From the NCBI GenBank assembly GCA_947501475.1, contig CANMWA010000004.1, positions 330,952 through 394,951 on the forward strand: a stretch of 64,000 nucleotides of DNA, read 5' to 3'. A program made the position numbers and the translations under genes. This stretch comes from an uncultured Aquimarina sp. (GTDB lineage: Bacteria > Bacteroidota > Bacteroidia > Flavobacteriales > Flavobacteriaceae). The notes under the pieces were generated by a model. It had not been told where the DNA came from, did not search any database, and worked only from the letters and a program-made list of their open reading frames with translations. Shown here in pieces: positions 27,694 to 36,599 of the stretch (positions are counted from its first letter, which is position 1; every line of letters starts with the position of its first letter).

Positions 27694-28208
27694 ATTGTAA
27701 TTACCTCTCCATATCCTATTTTGATATCAAAAGAATCTTTAAGATCTATTTGTCGAATATGCGAAAGTAATGCTCTTATAGGTCCAGCATGTGTTACTAT
27801 AATGATTTTTTCTTCTGAAGAATGATCTAAAGAAGTATAGAAATCTAATATTCGTTGTTGTAATAGTATATAAGACTCTCCATTAGGGACTTGAATATTT
27901 ACAAAATCATTCATCCATGGATCTAATGCTTTACTATGAATACTATCCCAGGTTTGTAACTCCCAATCTCCAAAGTTCAATTCTTTTAAGCGATTATCAA
28001 AAATAATGTCTTTATTGAATGTTTTTGCTAGTAGTTTGCAACGTTGTAAAGGACTGCTGTAGACAGTAGAGATCTGTTCTATAGGTATTTGTTGGTGTAT
28101 TTCTTTGACTTCTGATTGAAAAGAATCTGTGATGCCAATATCGCTTTGGCCATAACAGATGCCTTTTTCGATATTAGGAGTAGTATGTCTTACCAGATAT
28201 ATTTCCAT
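27690..28208 (-). CDS. cobC: Alpha-ribazole-5'-phosphate phosphatase
   Basis: The 172-residue histidine-phosphatase family protein has the catalytic RHTTPNIEKG near the N-terminus, a second Arg in YSSPLQRCKLLAK, and ELNFGDWELQTWDSI and VTHAGPIRALLSH with the second catalytic His. In cobalamin synthesis CobC removes the phosphate from alpha-ribazole phosphate or adenosylcobalamin phosphate in the lower-ligand arm. It overlaps the end of cobS by 19 bp, so it is translated from the same message. Confidence 0.87.
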   Translation of the reverse strand: MEIYLVRHTTPNIEKGICYGQSDIGITDSFQSEVKEIHQQIPIEQISTVYSSPLQRCKLLAKTFNKDIIFDNRLKELNFGDWELQTWDSIHSKALDPWMNDFVNIQVPNGESYILLQQRILDFYTSLDHSSEEKIIIVTHAGPIRALLSHIRQIDLKDSFDIKIGYGEVITI

Positions 28209-28954
28209 AAGGCAATAATTGTAAGATAAAATACCACTTCGCTAAGTTGTTGAACGGCTCCGGCACAATCTCCAGTTTGACCGCCAATCCATTTCTTGAA
28301 TTTAACCCCTAAAAACATTTTTGACAAGTACATTGGGATCAATGTAAGGAATATCCATGGATTTTTAAACAAAAGTAATGGTGCAATCCCAAAAACACCA
28401 CTTATCATAAGCATTTGTATACTCATACTTTTTGCTGCAGGTTTGGCCTTGCTGTCATCAGTATCTCGTACATAAGGGTGCGTAAATATAAGAGTAGTAG
28501 CGATAAAACGACTTAGGCTGTGACCAGACACTAATACTAATGGAATATAATATACTTCGGTTTCTCTTAATGCAGCAAATTTTAAGGATAAGATGAATAC
28601 TAATCCTGCGGTTCCGTATGTGCCTAGACGCGAATCCTTCATAATCAGTAGGATTTTGTCTTTGGACCATCCACCACCAAAACCATCACAAACATCTGCT
28701 AAACCATCTTCGTGAAAGGCACCTGTAGTGTAGATAGTAGCAACCATCGAAAGTAGTACTGCAATTTCTAACGAAAAAAGTAAGGATGTAACATAAAAAA
28801 CTGTTGCTCCAATTCCTCCTATAATGATTCCTACTAGAGGGAAGTATTTCGAGCTAAGCCTTAAGTATTTTGGATCGTGATTTACCCATTTCGGACAAGG
28901 AATCCGAGTAAAAAACATCAAAGCAGTGAAGAATATATGGATCTCCTTTTTCAT
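28190..28954 (-). CDS. cobS: Adenosylcobinamide-GDP ribazoletransferase (cobalamin synthase)
   Basis: This 254-residue integral membrane enzyme joins adenosylcobinamide-GDP with alpha-ribazole (or its phosphate) to give cobalamin. The signature FHEDGLADVCDGFGGGW is present at about residues 81-97, followed by RLGTYG and a Gly/Gln-rich C-terminal GGQTGDCAGAVQQL. Hydrophobic helices are spread through the rest. The length is typical. It is in one unit with cobC, cobT and cobU. Confidence 0.93.
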   Translation of the reverse strand: MKKEIHIFFTALMFFTRIPCPKWVNHDPKYLRLSSKYFPLVGIIIGGIGATVFYVTSLLFSLEIAVLLSMVATIYTTGAFHEDGLADVCDGFGGGWSKDKILLIMKDSRLGTYGTAGLVFILSLKFAALRETEVYYIPLVLVSGHSLSRFIATTLIFTHPYVRDTDDSKAKPAAKSMSIQMLMISGVFGIAPLLLFKNPWIFLTLIPMYLSKMFLGVKFKKWIGGQTGDCAGAVQQLSEVVFYLTIIALWKYIW

Positions 28955-29015
28955 AGAACCGAATTTATTTAAGTATTGTATGCAAAATCATAATCGTTAT
29001 AACTAGTTATTAAGT

Positions 29016-29333
29016 TTACATAGTAATCATATATTTCCATACTGGAAGAAAAAAGAGTATAATTATGCTGATTGATAGTATGATTCCTAGGAGTCCTATT
29101 TTGCTCTTCTCTTTCAATGAAATAGCCCCTATTAATAAGCCTAATATTCCTAAGCTTATTGGGATAATTGAATATATACTTTCAAATATAGATATATCAG
29201 ACATCATGATTTCTGCTTGTTGCATTGTCATTTCTGATGAACTTGATATTTGTATAGCTGTGTTACGGTGATACCAATACACAAAAAAAAGTCCAATGGT
29301 AGCAATGATGGTTGATAAAACTCCTTTTTTCAT
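29016..29333 (-). CDS. Small membrane protein inside the cob operon
   Basis: The 105-residue protein has an N-terminal hydrophobic segment (LSTIIATIGLFFVYW), a short polar and Met-rich stretch, and two more hydrophobic segments (IYSIIPISLGILGLLIGAISL; IGLLGIILSISIIILFFLPVW). I do not recognise the family. It lies between cobT (20-bp gap) and cobS (61-bp gap), in the same direction, so it is very likely co-transcribed. A membrane partner for CobS is possible, but this is only context. Confidence 0.7.
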   Translation of the reverse strand: MKKGVLSTIIATIGLFFVYWYHRNTAIQISSSSEMTMQQAEIMMSDISIFESIYSIIPISLGILGLLIGAISLKEKSKIGLLGIILSISIIILFFLPVWKYMITM

Positions 29334-29353
29334 AATGTACTTATTAATTAATA

Positions 29354-30400
29354 TTATGTTGGTTGTTGATTATCAGAAACACCGGCACTTTCAAAACTAG
29401 CCATAGTATTTAAGAAAGCAACTGCAGATTCAATAATAGGATATGCGATTGCAACTCCTGTACCTTCACCTAACCTCATACCAAGATTTATCAATGGTTT
29501 CTTTTTAAGAAAATCAAGCATTTTTTTATGCCCTTGCTCTCCAGAAGTATGGGCAAATATACAATAATCAAGAACTTGTGGATGTATATAATGAGCAGCA
29601 AGCAGCGCAGCAGTTACTATAAAACCATCTATAATAATGGTTATTTTAAGTTCGGCCGCTCTAAAAATTGCCCCAACGATCATAGCGATTTCAAAACCAC
29701 CATAATACATTAAAATATCTATATCTGTAGAAGGTTTATATGTTCTATAGGCTTCAGATAGAATTTTTTGTTTAATTTTTATAGCTTCAGTATCAAGTCC
29801 GGTACCAGAACCAACACATTTGGCAACAGGTATGCCCGTATAGAAAGACATTAAAAGTGATGCCGAAGAGGTATTTCCTATTCCCATCTCACCAAAACCT
29901 ATAGTATTAGATCCATTATTATGTGTTTCGGTAACGATATCTGCTCCTCTTTTTATGGCAAGGCTACATTGTTCTACGTTCATGGCAGGTTTTTCTTGAT
30001 AATTTTTGGTTCCATAACCGATTTTGGCATCGATTAGCCCAGAAATACCTTCGAAATCATGATTTACTCCAGCATCAACAATCTTTAGGTGAATATTGTT
30101 TTGTTTACAAAATACATTAATAGCTGCACCTTCATTTAAAAAATTATATACCATTTGTGCAGTAACCTCTTGGGGATATGGGTTTACTTCATCCTTTTGG
30201 GCAATGCCATGGTCGCCAGCAAACACAATAATAGTAGGGTCTGTAAGACATGGTTGATCTGTATTTTGAATCATTCCTATTTGTAGTGCGATTTCTTCTA
30301 ATGTACCGAGAGCGCCAATAGGTTTTGTTTTAGTATCAATTTTTGATTGGATAGTTTTTTTTAAGTGCTCGTTTGAGATATATTCTATATCAAAATCCAT
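29354..30400 (-). CDS. cobT: Nicotinate-nucleotide--dimethylbenzimidazole phosphoribosyltransferase
   Basis: This 348-residue enzyme activates the lower ligand of B12 by forming alpha-ribazole phosphate from nicotinate mononucleotide and dimethylbenzimidazole (or another base). Clear motifs are KTKPIGALGTLEEIALQI, VFAGDHGIAQ, YPQEVTAQMVYNFL, GFGEMGIGNTSSAS and LGMRLGEGTGVA, with the catalytic Glu near the C-terminus. The length matches the family. It starts 11 bp after cobU. Confidence 0.95.
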   Translation of the reverse strand: MDFDIEYISNEHLKKTIQSKIDTKTKPIGALGTLEEIALQIGMIQNTDQPCLTDPTIIVFAGDHGIAQKDEVNPYPQEVTAQMVYNFLNEGAAINVFCKQNNIHLKIVDAGVNHDFEGISGLIDAKIGYGTKNYQEKPAMNVEQCSLAIKRGADIVTETHNNGSNTIGFGEMGIGNTSSASLLMSFYTGIPVAKCVGSGTGLDTEAIKIKQKILSEAYRTYKPSTDIDILMYYGGFEIAMIVGAIFRAAELKITIIIDGFIVTAALLAAHYIHPQVLDYCIFAHTSGEQGHKKMLDFLKKKPLINLGMRLGEGTGVAIAYPIIESAVAFLNTMASFESAGVSDNQQPT

Positions 30401-30411
30401 GTATGTTTGAG

Positions 30412-30927
30412 TTATTTAGAATTTTTAATTTCAACAGGAATACCAGATACCATTAGTATCGCTTTGTCTGCATGTTTTGCAATATGTTGATTCATCCAAC
30501 CTTGTAACTCTGTAAATTTTCTACCTATTTCTGTAGTTGCATGAACTCCCATTCCGATTTCATTTGAGATAATAATTATAGTTGCATTTACTTTTAATAG
30601 TTTTTCAAACTCTGCTTTAGCTTGTGCTAAGGATTTTTCGATATCATTTTTTGTGTCTACAAAAAAATTAGTAAGCCATAAGGTAACACAATCGACTACA
30701 ACGATGTTATTTTCCTGAATCACTTTAGAGAGCTCTTTTTCTTCTTCGATAGAAGTCCAGCGATGGTCACGATCGGCAATGTGTCGATCAATACGTTCTC
30801 TATGATTATCATCCCAAATTCGAGATGTAGCCAGGTAATATGGGGTGTTAGAAAGTTGTAAGGCCAGGTTTTGAGCATAACTGCTTTTACCCGAACGCTC
30901 TCCTCCTGTAATGTAGTATAACATCAA
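30412..30927 (-). CDS. cobU: Adenosylcobinamide kinase / adenosylcobinamide-phosphate guanylyltransferase
   Basis: The 171-residue bifunctional enzyme phosphorylates adenosylcobinamide and then adds GMP. The P-loop is TGGERSGKSSYAQ, and HIADRDHRWTSIEEE, VVDCVTLWLTN and SNEIGMGVHATTEIGR are all family hallmarks. It is the first gene of the minus-strand cob unit (cobU-cobT-small membrane protein-cobS-cobC). The upstream 462 bp are shared with the divergent btuB and its riboswitch. Confidence 0.95.
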   Translation of the reverse strand: MMLYYITGGERSGKSSYAQNLALQLSNTPYYLATSRIWDDNHRERIDRHIADRDHRWTSIEEEKELSKVIQENNIVVVDCVTLWLTNFFVDTKNDIEKSLAQAKAEFEKLLKVNATIIIISNEIGMGVHATTEIGRKFTELQGWMNQHIAKHADKAILMVSGIPVEIKNSK

Positions 30928-30946
30928 ATTGAGTTTTTTGAGAAAG

Positions 30947-30954
30947 CAAAGGTA
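30947..30954 (-). promoter_or_regulatory. Putative -7 element (TACCTTTG) for the cobU operon
   Basis: The minus strand reads TACCTTTG, an exact TAnnTTTG match, only 20 bp before the cobU start codon. That leaves almost no 5' leader, so this operon would not be under its own riboswitch. No clear -33 element is present. Confidence 0.38.
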
Positions 30955-31024
30955 GTCGAATACTATATTTATTTGTTAAAGTAATATCAAATTCATCAAA
31001 ATATAATACATTCGCGCAGAATTT

Positions 31025-31300
31025 TGGTTCTGAGATTCCATTCATGGAGTCTAAGATTAAAAGGGAATCAGGTAAAATGATGAACGAATAAAGAAATAGA
31101 GATTACGTTTTTATTATTTTCTAATCGTAATTCTAAAACCTAATATCGTAAATCAATAATCCTGAGCTGTTCCCGCAACTGTAAGCTTTGTCCGCCATAG
31201 TCGGATGCTTGTTGTTACTCTTTTAAACCACTGTTTGTGTTGTTTTTTACACAAGCGGGAAGGTCAACAACAAGACGCAAGCCAGGAGACCTGCCTTTAT
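31025..31300 (+). promoter_or_regulatory. Cobalamin (B12) riboswitch upstream of btuB
   Basis: The conserved core is easy to read: AAAAGGGAATCAGGT (31059-31073), CCTGAGCTGTTCCCGCAACTG (split here for clarity: CCTGAGCTG / TTCCCGCAACTG, 31161-31181), and the B12 box AAGCCAGGAGACCTGCC (31279-31295). The peripheral stems are long and AT-rich. It ends about 90 bp before the btuB start codon. Binding of adenosylcobalamin or methylcobalamin should switch off btuB expression. Only the plus strand carries it; the divergent cobU operon has no copy in this window. Confidence 0.93.
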
Positions 31301-31389
31301 TCGATAAGTCAAACTTTCGGGATAATAGTTTGGGTATGGGTAAACTACATACTTTTTTCCGGTAATTGTAATAATTAAGTATTTAAGTA

Positions 31390-33330
31390 ATGAACAAAAA
31401 AATGTTTTTTGGGGCAGCATTTTTAATGCTGGGATCTTCTATTGTATTTGGACAAGAAGAACCAATAGATGAAAAAGTAAATGAATTAGAAGAAGTAGTG
31501 ATTTCTGATTCTAAATTTAATCTAAAAAGAGAACAAAGTGGTAAAGTGATCGCTAAAATTACTGCAGAAGATTTAAAGCGTAGCCAAGGGCAATCTGTTG
31601 CAACTGTTTTAGGAAGAATAGCAGGTGTTGTAATTAATGGTAGTAATAGCGCTGCTGGACAAAGCCTTAATTATTATATCCGAGGGGGACGTACTCGTCA
31701 AGTTGCGATACGATTAGACGGAGTTACAATAAGTGATCCATCAGCAATTGCGGGAGAATTTGATCTTAGGCTTTTATCTGTAAATCAAATAGAATCTATA
31801 GAGATCCTTAAAGGCGCTTCTAGTACCTTATATGGTTCTGGAGCAGCAACTGCAGTTATCAATATTACATCAAAGGCTGAAAGTAAAGAGCAAATTGCAG
31901 CACATTTTGCCTCTAGTATAGGAACTAATCAGTCTCAAGAAGATCAGGATTACGACATCAATGAATTTGTAAATTTAGCTTCTGTTAATGGTACACTGGG
32001 CAAAGTAAGTTACCTGGCTAGTTTTGGAAACCAGTTTAGTGATGGGTTATCTGCTGGCGAGGTAACAGAAAATGGAAATGCAGATGCATTCTCAAAATTT
32101 AATGTTAATGCAAAAGTAGGATATCAATGGAATAAGAATTTTAAGTTTCAGTTTTTTGGAAACTTAGATCAATTTGATAATGAATTTGATCAATCTGATG
32201 GTTCTGATGCTAATAATGATTCTTTTAGTCGTCAATTACGAGGGGGAGCTTCGGGAGAATTAAAGTATGCTAATGGAAGCTTTACATTTGTAAATAGTTA
32301 CAATTTATTAGAAAGGCTTTTTGAGTCTGATTTTTTCGCATCCAAATCCGAAAGTAGGGTATATACTTTTGATGTGTATAATAAATACAACTTCAACAAT
32401 ATGTTGTATACCGTAGTAGGAGCAAATGGTTCTTACAGTGATTATACTGGGTTTAGTGCCAATAGTAGAACACAACCACTACAAGAAACAATTAATGATG
32501 ATGTTGCTGATTTTGATATCATAGATCCATATGTAAATGTGGTATACACATCACAATTTGGATTAAATATTAATGCAGGTGCCAGGTTAAATATACATAG
32601 TGAATATGGCACACATCTCGTATATAGTATAAATCCATCGTACACATATAAGTTTGGAGAGAATTATATAAAAGGACTAGCATCGTATAGTACTGCATAC
32701 ATAACACCAACTTTATTTCAATTAAATGCACCACTTTTTGGGAACCAAGATCTTGATCCTGAAGAGAACAGCACTATAGAAGGAGGGCTTGAATTTTCGA
32801 GTACTAAAAAATTTAGAGTTAGTGCAGTGTATTTTTTACGGAACGAAGAGAATTTTGTAGACTTTGTTGATACTGGTGGTTTTGTATTTCTATATCAAAA
32901 CGTAGAAGATGATTTTAGTACTGATGGAGTAGAATTTGAAGTGAATTCTACGTTGATGGATGATAAACTGTCGCTAAGAGGTAATTTTACATATACTAAT
33001 GTAGATGAAGAACTTTCTAATATTAGAATCCCTGAAATTATGATGAATGCGAGTATCGGTTATCAAGTAACAGACAAAACATATACTTCTTTAAGCTATC
33101 AATTTAATGATGAGAGAAAAGAAAACTCTTTTGATCCAGTTACTTTTGCACCAATACCCAAAGAATTAGATGCATATGGAGTATTAGATTTTTATATTAG
33201 CCACCAGTTGATGAAAAACCTAAGTATATATGCCGCAATGAATAATATCACTAATGAAGAATATCAAGAGATTTTTGGATTTAGTACCCGAGGAAGAAAT
33301 GCACGAATAGGATTTAACCTAAAATTCTAA
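31390..33330 (+). CDS. btuB: TonB-dependent outer-membrane receptor, BtuB-like
   Basis: The 646-residue receptor has a signal peptide (to SSIVFGQ, residue 22). It has a TonB-box-like/plug start (LEEVVISDSKFNLKREQSGK) and a plug domain with GVVINGSNSAAGQSLNYYIRGG and GASSTLYGSGAATAVINI. A 22-strand-type barrel follows, ending in GRNARIGFNLKF with the terminal Phe usual for outer-membrane barrels. The length equals BtuB rather than the roughly 1000-residue SusC type. The riboswitch directly upstream supports corrinoid uptake. It stands divergent from the cob operon and has its own terminator. Confidence 0.93.
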   Translation: MNKKMFFGAAFLMLGSSIVFGQEEPIDEKVNELEEVVISDSKFNLKREQSGKVIAKITAEDLKRSQGQSVATVLGRIAGVVINGSNSAAGQSLNYYIRGGRTRQVAIRLDGVTISDPSAIAGEFDLRLLSVNQIESIEILKGASSTLYGSGAATAVINITSKAESKEQIAAHFASSIGTNQSQEDQDYDINEFVNLASVNGTLGKVSYLASFGNQFSDGLSAGEVTENGNADAFSKFNVNAKVGYQWNKNFKFQFFGNLDQFDNEFDQSDGSDANNDSFSRQLRGGASGELKYANGSFTFVNSYNLLERLFESDFFASKSESRVYTFDVYNKYNFNNMLYTVVGANGSYSDYTGFSANSRTQPLQETINDDVADFDIIDPYVNVVYTSQFGLNINAGARLNIHSEYGTHLVYSINPSYTYKFGENYIKGLASYSTAYITPTLFQLNAPLFGNQDLDPEENSTIEGGLEFSSTKKFRVSAVYFLRNEENFVDFVDTGGFVFLYQNVEDDFSTDGVEFEVNSTLMDDKLSLRGNFTYTNVDEELSNIRIPEIMMNASIGYQVTDKTYTSLSYQFNDERKENSFDPVTFAPIPKELDAYGVLDFYISHQLMKNLSIYAAMNNITNEEYQEIFGFSTRGRNARIGFNLKF

Positions 33331-33352
33331 TAGCATAAAATTATATAGCATA

Positions 33353-33386
33353 AAAAACTCCTTGTCGAATAGATAAGGAGTTTTTT
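33353..33386 (+). terminator. Intrinsic bidirectional terminator after btuB
   Basis: The stem ACTCCTTGTC / GATAAGGAGT (one G-U pair) has AAAAA on the left and TTTTTT on the right. It lies between convergent btuB and the S41 protease gene, so it can serve both. Confidence 0.85.
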
Positions 33387-33413
33387 ACATTTATATATAT
33401 TTTTTAGAGTAAA

Positions 33414-34838
33414 CTAATCAATTTCCTTTCGCATAAGCTCAAAGTCAAGATTAAATGTATTACTATTAGCAACACTTTCGGGTTGTTTTGTTGTGCTTCT
33501 TTTTTGTAAAGCAGTAGTGTTTCCGAGGATGTGATCTATAGCAGCTTTCAAAAGAGGTTCGTTTTCATCACCAAGAGTCCCCAGATTAGTATAATCTTCT
33601 TCAACTAAAATATCAGGAGCAAACCCATCAAAATAATCTGTTACTCCAGCAGAGTTTATAGATTTTAGGACCAAAGGTTGCATCGCATAAGTGTGACCAG
33701 CAGCTTCTGCTCCTTGTCTACGAAAATTATCTGTATCATATACAGTGATTGAAGCTTGAAATTTGCCTCTTGTAGTATCACCTACCTTTATTGTAGTAAT
33801 ATATGGATCCAATCCGTTAATCACCAATTCACTTGCCGATGCCGAGCTTCCAGAGGTTAATACATATAATCGACCTAAGTTTAAAGTATTGATTGCTTCG
33901 CCTCCTCTAATTTCATTATCAAATCGATTGGTGAGCCTATCGGGATTGTTTTCCATAAACGCTTTCTGAAACTCATCATTCCACTGCTCGGTAGTAAAAA
34001 TTTCTCCATTAAATTGACCAGTGATCATATCTGAAAGATCTTTTGCAGTTTCAACATCACCACCTGTATTATATCGTAAATCTAATATTAACTCTTTTAC
34101 ACTGTTTGATTTTAATACTGCAAAAGCAGCGTTAAGTTGTGAGTCAAAATCCGAAGTAAATGCATTATACATTAGGTAACCTACTGGTGTACCACCAACA
34201 TCAATGGTTTTATTAATAAAAATAGGGTTTTCGGTATATTGTACTTTAGTAAGGGATATAGATGTTTCTGTAGCAGTAACATTAGTACCATCAAAAGTTG
34301 CTAATCCTATAGTATAGGTATCAGGATCTATTAACTGGCGAAAATTACTATCTGTGATTTGAGTGCCATCAATGGTATTAAAAATCATACCCCGCGTAAC
34401 GTTTTTTGCTTCGGCATCAGTACCGGGTAGTACATACCGTACATATCCAAAAACATTGGTAGCATTATTTGGATATCGTACAAGACCAAACTCCATACCA
34501 TTGTTTCTGGTAACTCCATCAAATGCTTGTTCTAAGGCAACATAATCATCTACCAGAAAACTAAACTCATCTATATTGGCTTTTAATGAAGCAAATATCG
34601 CTTCGGGAGAAGAAAACTCATTTAAAAAACTAGTGTATTGTTGATTTGAAGTAAATCTATCATTTGCCAGATTAGGGACATCTGCTTTGTATAAATAATA
34701 TAAATTCTTTCCTTTCCAGATAAAATCATTGATATCTAGGGTGTTTGCAATCTGGGGCACATCATCATTATCATCAAAACAACCATAGAGTAACCCACCC
34801 ATAATAAATAATAGGGTATAGTATTTTATATATTTCAT
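33414..34838 (-). CDS. S41 family peptidase, lipoprotein
   Basis: This 474-residue lipoprotein has a signal ending LLYGC (Cys at about residue 20). It has a helical N-terminal domain, a PDZ-like part (RYVLPGTDAEAKNVTRGMIF) and an S41 C-terminal-processing-protease catalytic domain with LILDLRYNTGGDVETAKDL and the nucleophile serine in TSGSSASASELVINGL. It should be a serine protease anchored in a membrane and facing the periplasm or outside; the substrate is unknown. It lies divergent from an ECF sigma factor gene (131-bp gap). This arrangement of neighbours may reflect shared control, but no common operator was seen. Confidence 0.88.
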   Translation of the reverse strand: MKYIKYYTLLFIMGGLLYGCFDDNDDVPQIANTLDINDFIWKGKNLYYLYKADVPNLANDRFTSNQQYTSFLNEFSSPEAIFASLKANIDEFSFLVDDYVALEQAFDGVTRNNGMEFGLVRYPNNATNVFGYVRYVLPGTDAEAKNVTRGMIFNTIDGTQITDSNFRQLIDPDTYTIGLATFDGTNVTATETSISLTKVQYTENPIFINKTIDVGGTPVGYLMYNAFTSDFDSQLNAAFAVLKSNSVKELILDLRYNTGGDVETAKDLSDMITGQFNGEIFTTEQWNDEFQKAFMENNPDRLTNRFDNEIRGGEAINTLNLGRLYVLTSGSSASASELVINGLDPYITTIKVGDTTRGKFQASITVYDTDNFRRQGAEAAGHTYAMQPLVLKSINSAGVTDYFDGFAPDILVEEDYTNLGTLGDENEPLLKAAIDHILGNTTALQKRSTTKQPESVANSNTFNLDFELMRKEID

Positions 34839-34969
34839 AGCATTTATATTGAATATAAAGCGTTAAATGTAACTACTTTATTATAAATTTAAAAAAGATT
34901 GTAACAAATTACTTAGGTAGTCGTCTCCCATATATAAAGCTAACATAGTTTTATGACAACCAACCAACA

Positions 34970-35479
34970 ATGAAAGAAAGAGCATTTATAACATTAACTA
35001 ATGGATTTAAAGACAAACTTTTTAGATTGGCAAAGCGTTTGTTAGTTAGTAATGAAGAAGCAGAAGATGCAACACAAGAAATATTACTAAAGCTATGGAG
35101 AAATAAAGCGAAAATGGCTGAGTATAAAAATGTGGAAGCTTTTGCTATGACGATGACCAAAAATTACTGCTATGACAAGCTTAAGGCAAAAGAAACTGGA
35201 AACCTTAAAATTGTACACAGTAATTATAAAGATGAGCAACCGTCATTACAACGACAGGTCGAAGCAAAAGATAGCTTAGATTGGGTAGGGAAAATTATGA
35301 ATAGTTTGCCCGAACAACAACGAATGATTATCCAACTAAGAGATATAGAACAATATGATAATGCCGAAATAGCAAAAATGTTAGAGATTAATGAAACAGC
35401 TGTTAGAGTAGCTTTGTCTAGAGGAAGAAAAAAAATAAGAGAAGAATTATTAAAAAAACATAATTATGGAGTTGTCTAA
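34970..35479 (+). CDS. ECF-type RNA polymerase sigma factor
   Basis: The 169-residue sigma-70 family protein has only regions 2 and 4. Region 2 includes LVSNEEAEDATQEILLKLWRNKAKM and region 4 is EQYDNAEIAKMLEINETAVRVALSRGRKKIREEL with a clear helix-turn-helix. The downstream gene overlaps its end by 14 bp and encodes a membrane protein in the position of an anti-sigma factor. Two DUF4252 genes follow. It likely directs transcription of this operon and of unknown envelope genes. Confidence 0.92.
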   Translation: MKERAFITLTNGFKDKLFRLAKRLLVSNEEAEDATQEILLKLWRNKAKMAEYKNVEAFAMTMTKNYCYDKLKAKETGNLKIVHSNYKDEQPSLQRQVEAKDSLDWVGKIMNSLPEQQRMIIQLRDIEQYDNAEIAKMLEINETAVRVALSRGRKKIREELLKKHNYGVV

Positions 35480-35906
35480 TATTGAAAAACTACTGGAAAA
35501 GTATTTTGAAGGCGAAACGACCATTTCTGAAGAAAAAGAATTAAAGGTTTATTTTACCAGAGAAACTGTGCCGTCGCACCTAGAGAGATACAAAGATCTG
35601 TTTCAGTATTTTTCTGAAGAGAGCCAAGTAAAAGCTACCAGAGGATTGCCATTACAAAGTGGTACAAAAAACTCAAGATATATGTGGATTGGTGTCGCAG
35701 CATCAGTCGCATTAGTTGTAGGGTTGTTTGTTAGCAACTTAGCACCTAATCAACAAGAGAATTTAGGTACCTATGAAGATCCCGAAGTAGCATTGCAGAA
35801 AACCAAAGAAGTCCTCAATTTGGTTTCTCAATATATGAATGAGGGCAAAGGGGGATTAGTGTACCTAAATGAATTTGAAAACACTAAAAATAAATTTATA
35901 AAATAA
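35466..35906 (+). CDS. Putative anti-sigma-like single-span membrane protein
   Basis: This 146-residue protein has a short acidic N-terminal domain (NIEKLLEKYFEGETTISEEKEL) like the cytoplasmic part of Bacteroidota anti-sigma and sigma-associated proteins. One membrane span follows (MWIGVAASVALVVGLFVSNL, about residues 73-92) and then a short periplasmic tail. It overlaps the sigma factor gene by 14 bp, so translation is coupled. The anti-sigma role is inferred from position and topology; I see no zinc-binding HxxxCxxC motif. Confidence 0.75.
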   Translation: MELSNIEKLLEKYFEGETTISEEKELKVYFTRETVPSHLERYKDLFQYFSEESQVKATRGLPLQSGTKNSRYMWIGVAASVALVVGLFVSNLAPNQQENLGTYEDPEVALQKTKEVLNLVSQYMNEGKGGLVYLNEFENTKNKFIK

Positions 35907-35953
35907 ACAGCAAAATAGCGTTATATCATAACGCGACTTAAATTATTTGAATT

Positions 35954-36493
35954 ATGAAAAAATTAGTTATTATTTTAATATTGGCCGTTGTACCTTATGT
36001 ATCGAATGCCCAAAGTTATTTTGATAAGTACGAAAATATGAATGATGTAACCTCTATGGTGATCACCAATAAAATGTTTAAACTACTTAGCAAAATTGAT
36101 TTTGAAAGTACAGATAAAGAAACACAAGAGTATCTTAACCTTGTAGAAAACATTAACAACATCAAAGTTTTTGTTACCGAAAATAAGGGAGTTAGTGACA
36201 AAATGAGAGGAGACGTAGATAATTACCTTAAAAAGTCATCTCTAGATGAGTTGATGAGAATTAAAAGTGATGATGGCGAAAATATCAAGTTTTATATAAA
36301 ACCTGGTAGCGACGAGGATCATGTAAAAGAACTATTCATGTATTTGGTAGGAAACGACTCTAAAGAAGGAAAACCTGAAACTGTGATATTAACAATAACA
36401 GGTAATATCGATCTTAAACAAGTGTCTAAATTAGCAAACGATCTTAATATTCCTGGAGGGAAAGAATTAAAGAACGTAAAAAAAGGAAACTAA
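35954..36493 (+). CDS. DUF4252 protein, exported
   Basis: The 179-residue exported protein has a signal peptide (IILILAVVPYVSNAQ). It matches DUF4252: SYFDKYENMNDVTSMVITNKMFKLL near the start and a C-terminal part ending in TGNIDLKQVSKLANDLNIPG. The function is unknown. It is the third gene of the ECF sigma operon, and a paralogue of the same family follows at 36600. Members often sit with ECF sigma factors in Bacteroidota, suggesting an envelope-stress or surface role. Confidence 0.82.
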   Translation: MKKLVIILILAVVPYVSNAQSYFDKYENMNDVTSMVITNKMFKLLSKIDFESTDKETQEYLNLVENINNIKVFVTENKGVSDKMRGDVDNYLKKSSLDELMRIKSDDGENIKFYIKPGSDEDHVKELFMYLVGNDSKEGKPETVILTITGNIDLKQVSKLANDLNIPGGKELKNVKKGN

Positions 36494-36520
36494 TCTAGTA
36501 TTTCTTAAATAAGATCTCTA

Positions 36521-36559
36521 TTACGTTAAGCGTCTTAAAGTATAAGACGCTTAACGTAA
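36521..36559. repeat. Long perfect inverted repeat between the two DUF4252 genes
   Basis: A 17-bp perfect stem (TTACGTTAAGCGTCTTA and its exact reverse complement) closes a 5-nt AAGTA loop. No T-run follows on either strand, so it is not a standard intrinsic terminator. It may be an mRNA-stabilising or processing hairpin that sets different levels for the two DUF4252 genes. Confidence 0.8.
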
Positions 36560-36599
36560 TACATTAATCAAAAAATAATCAATCAAAAAACAATCAAAC

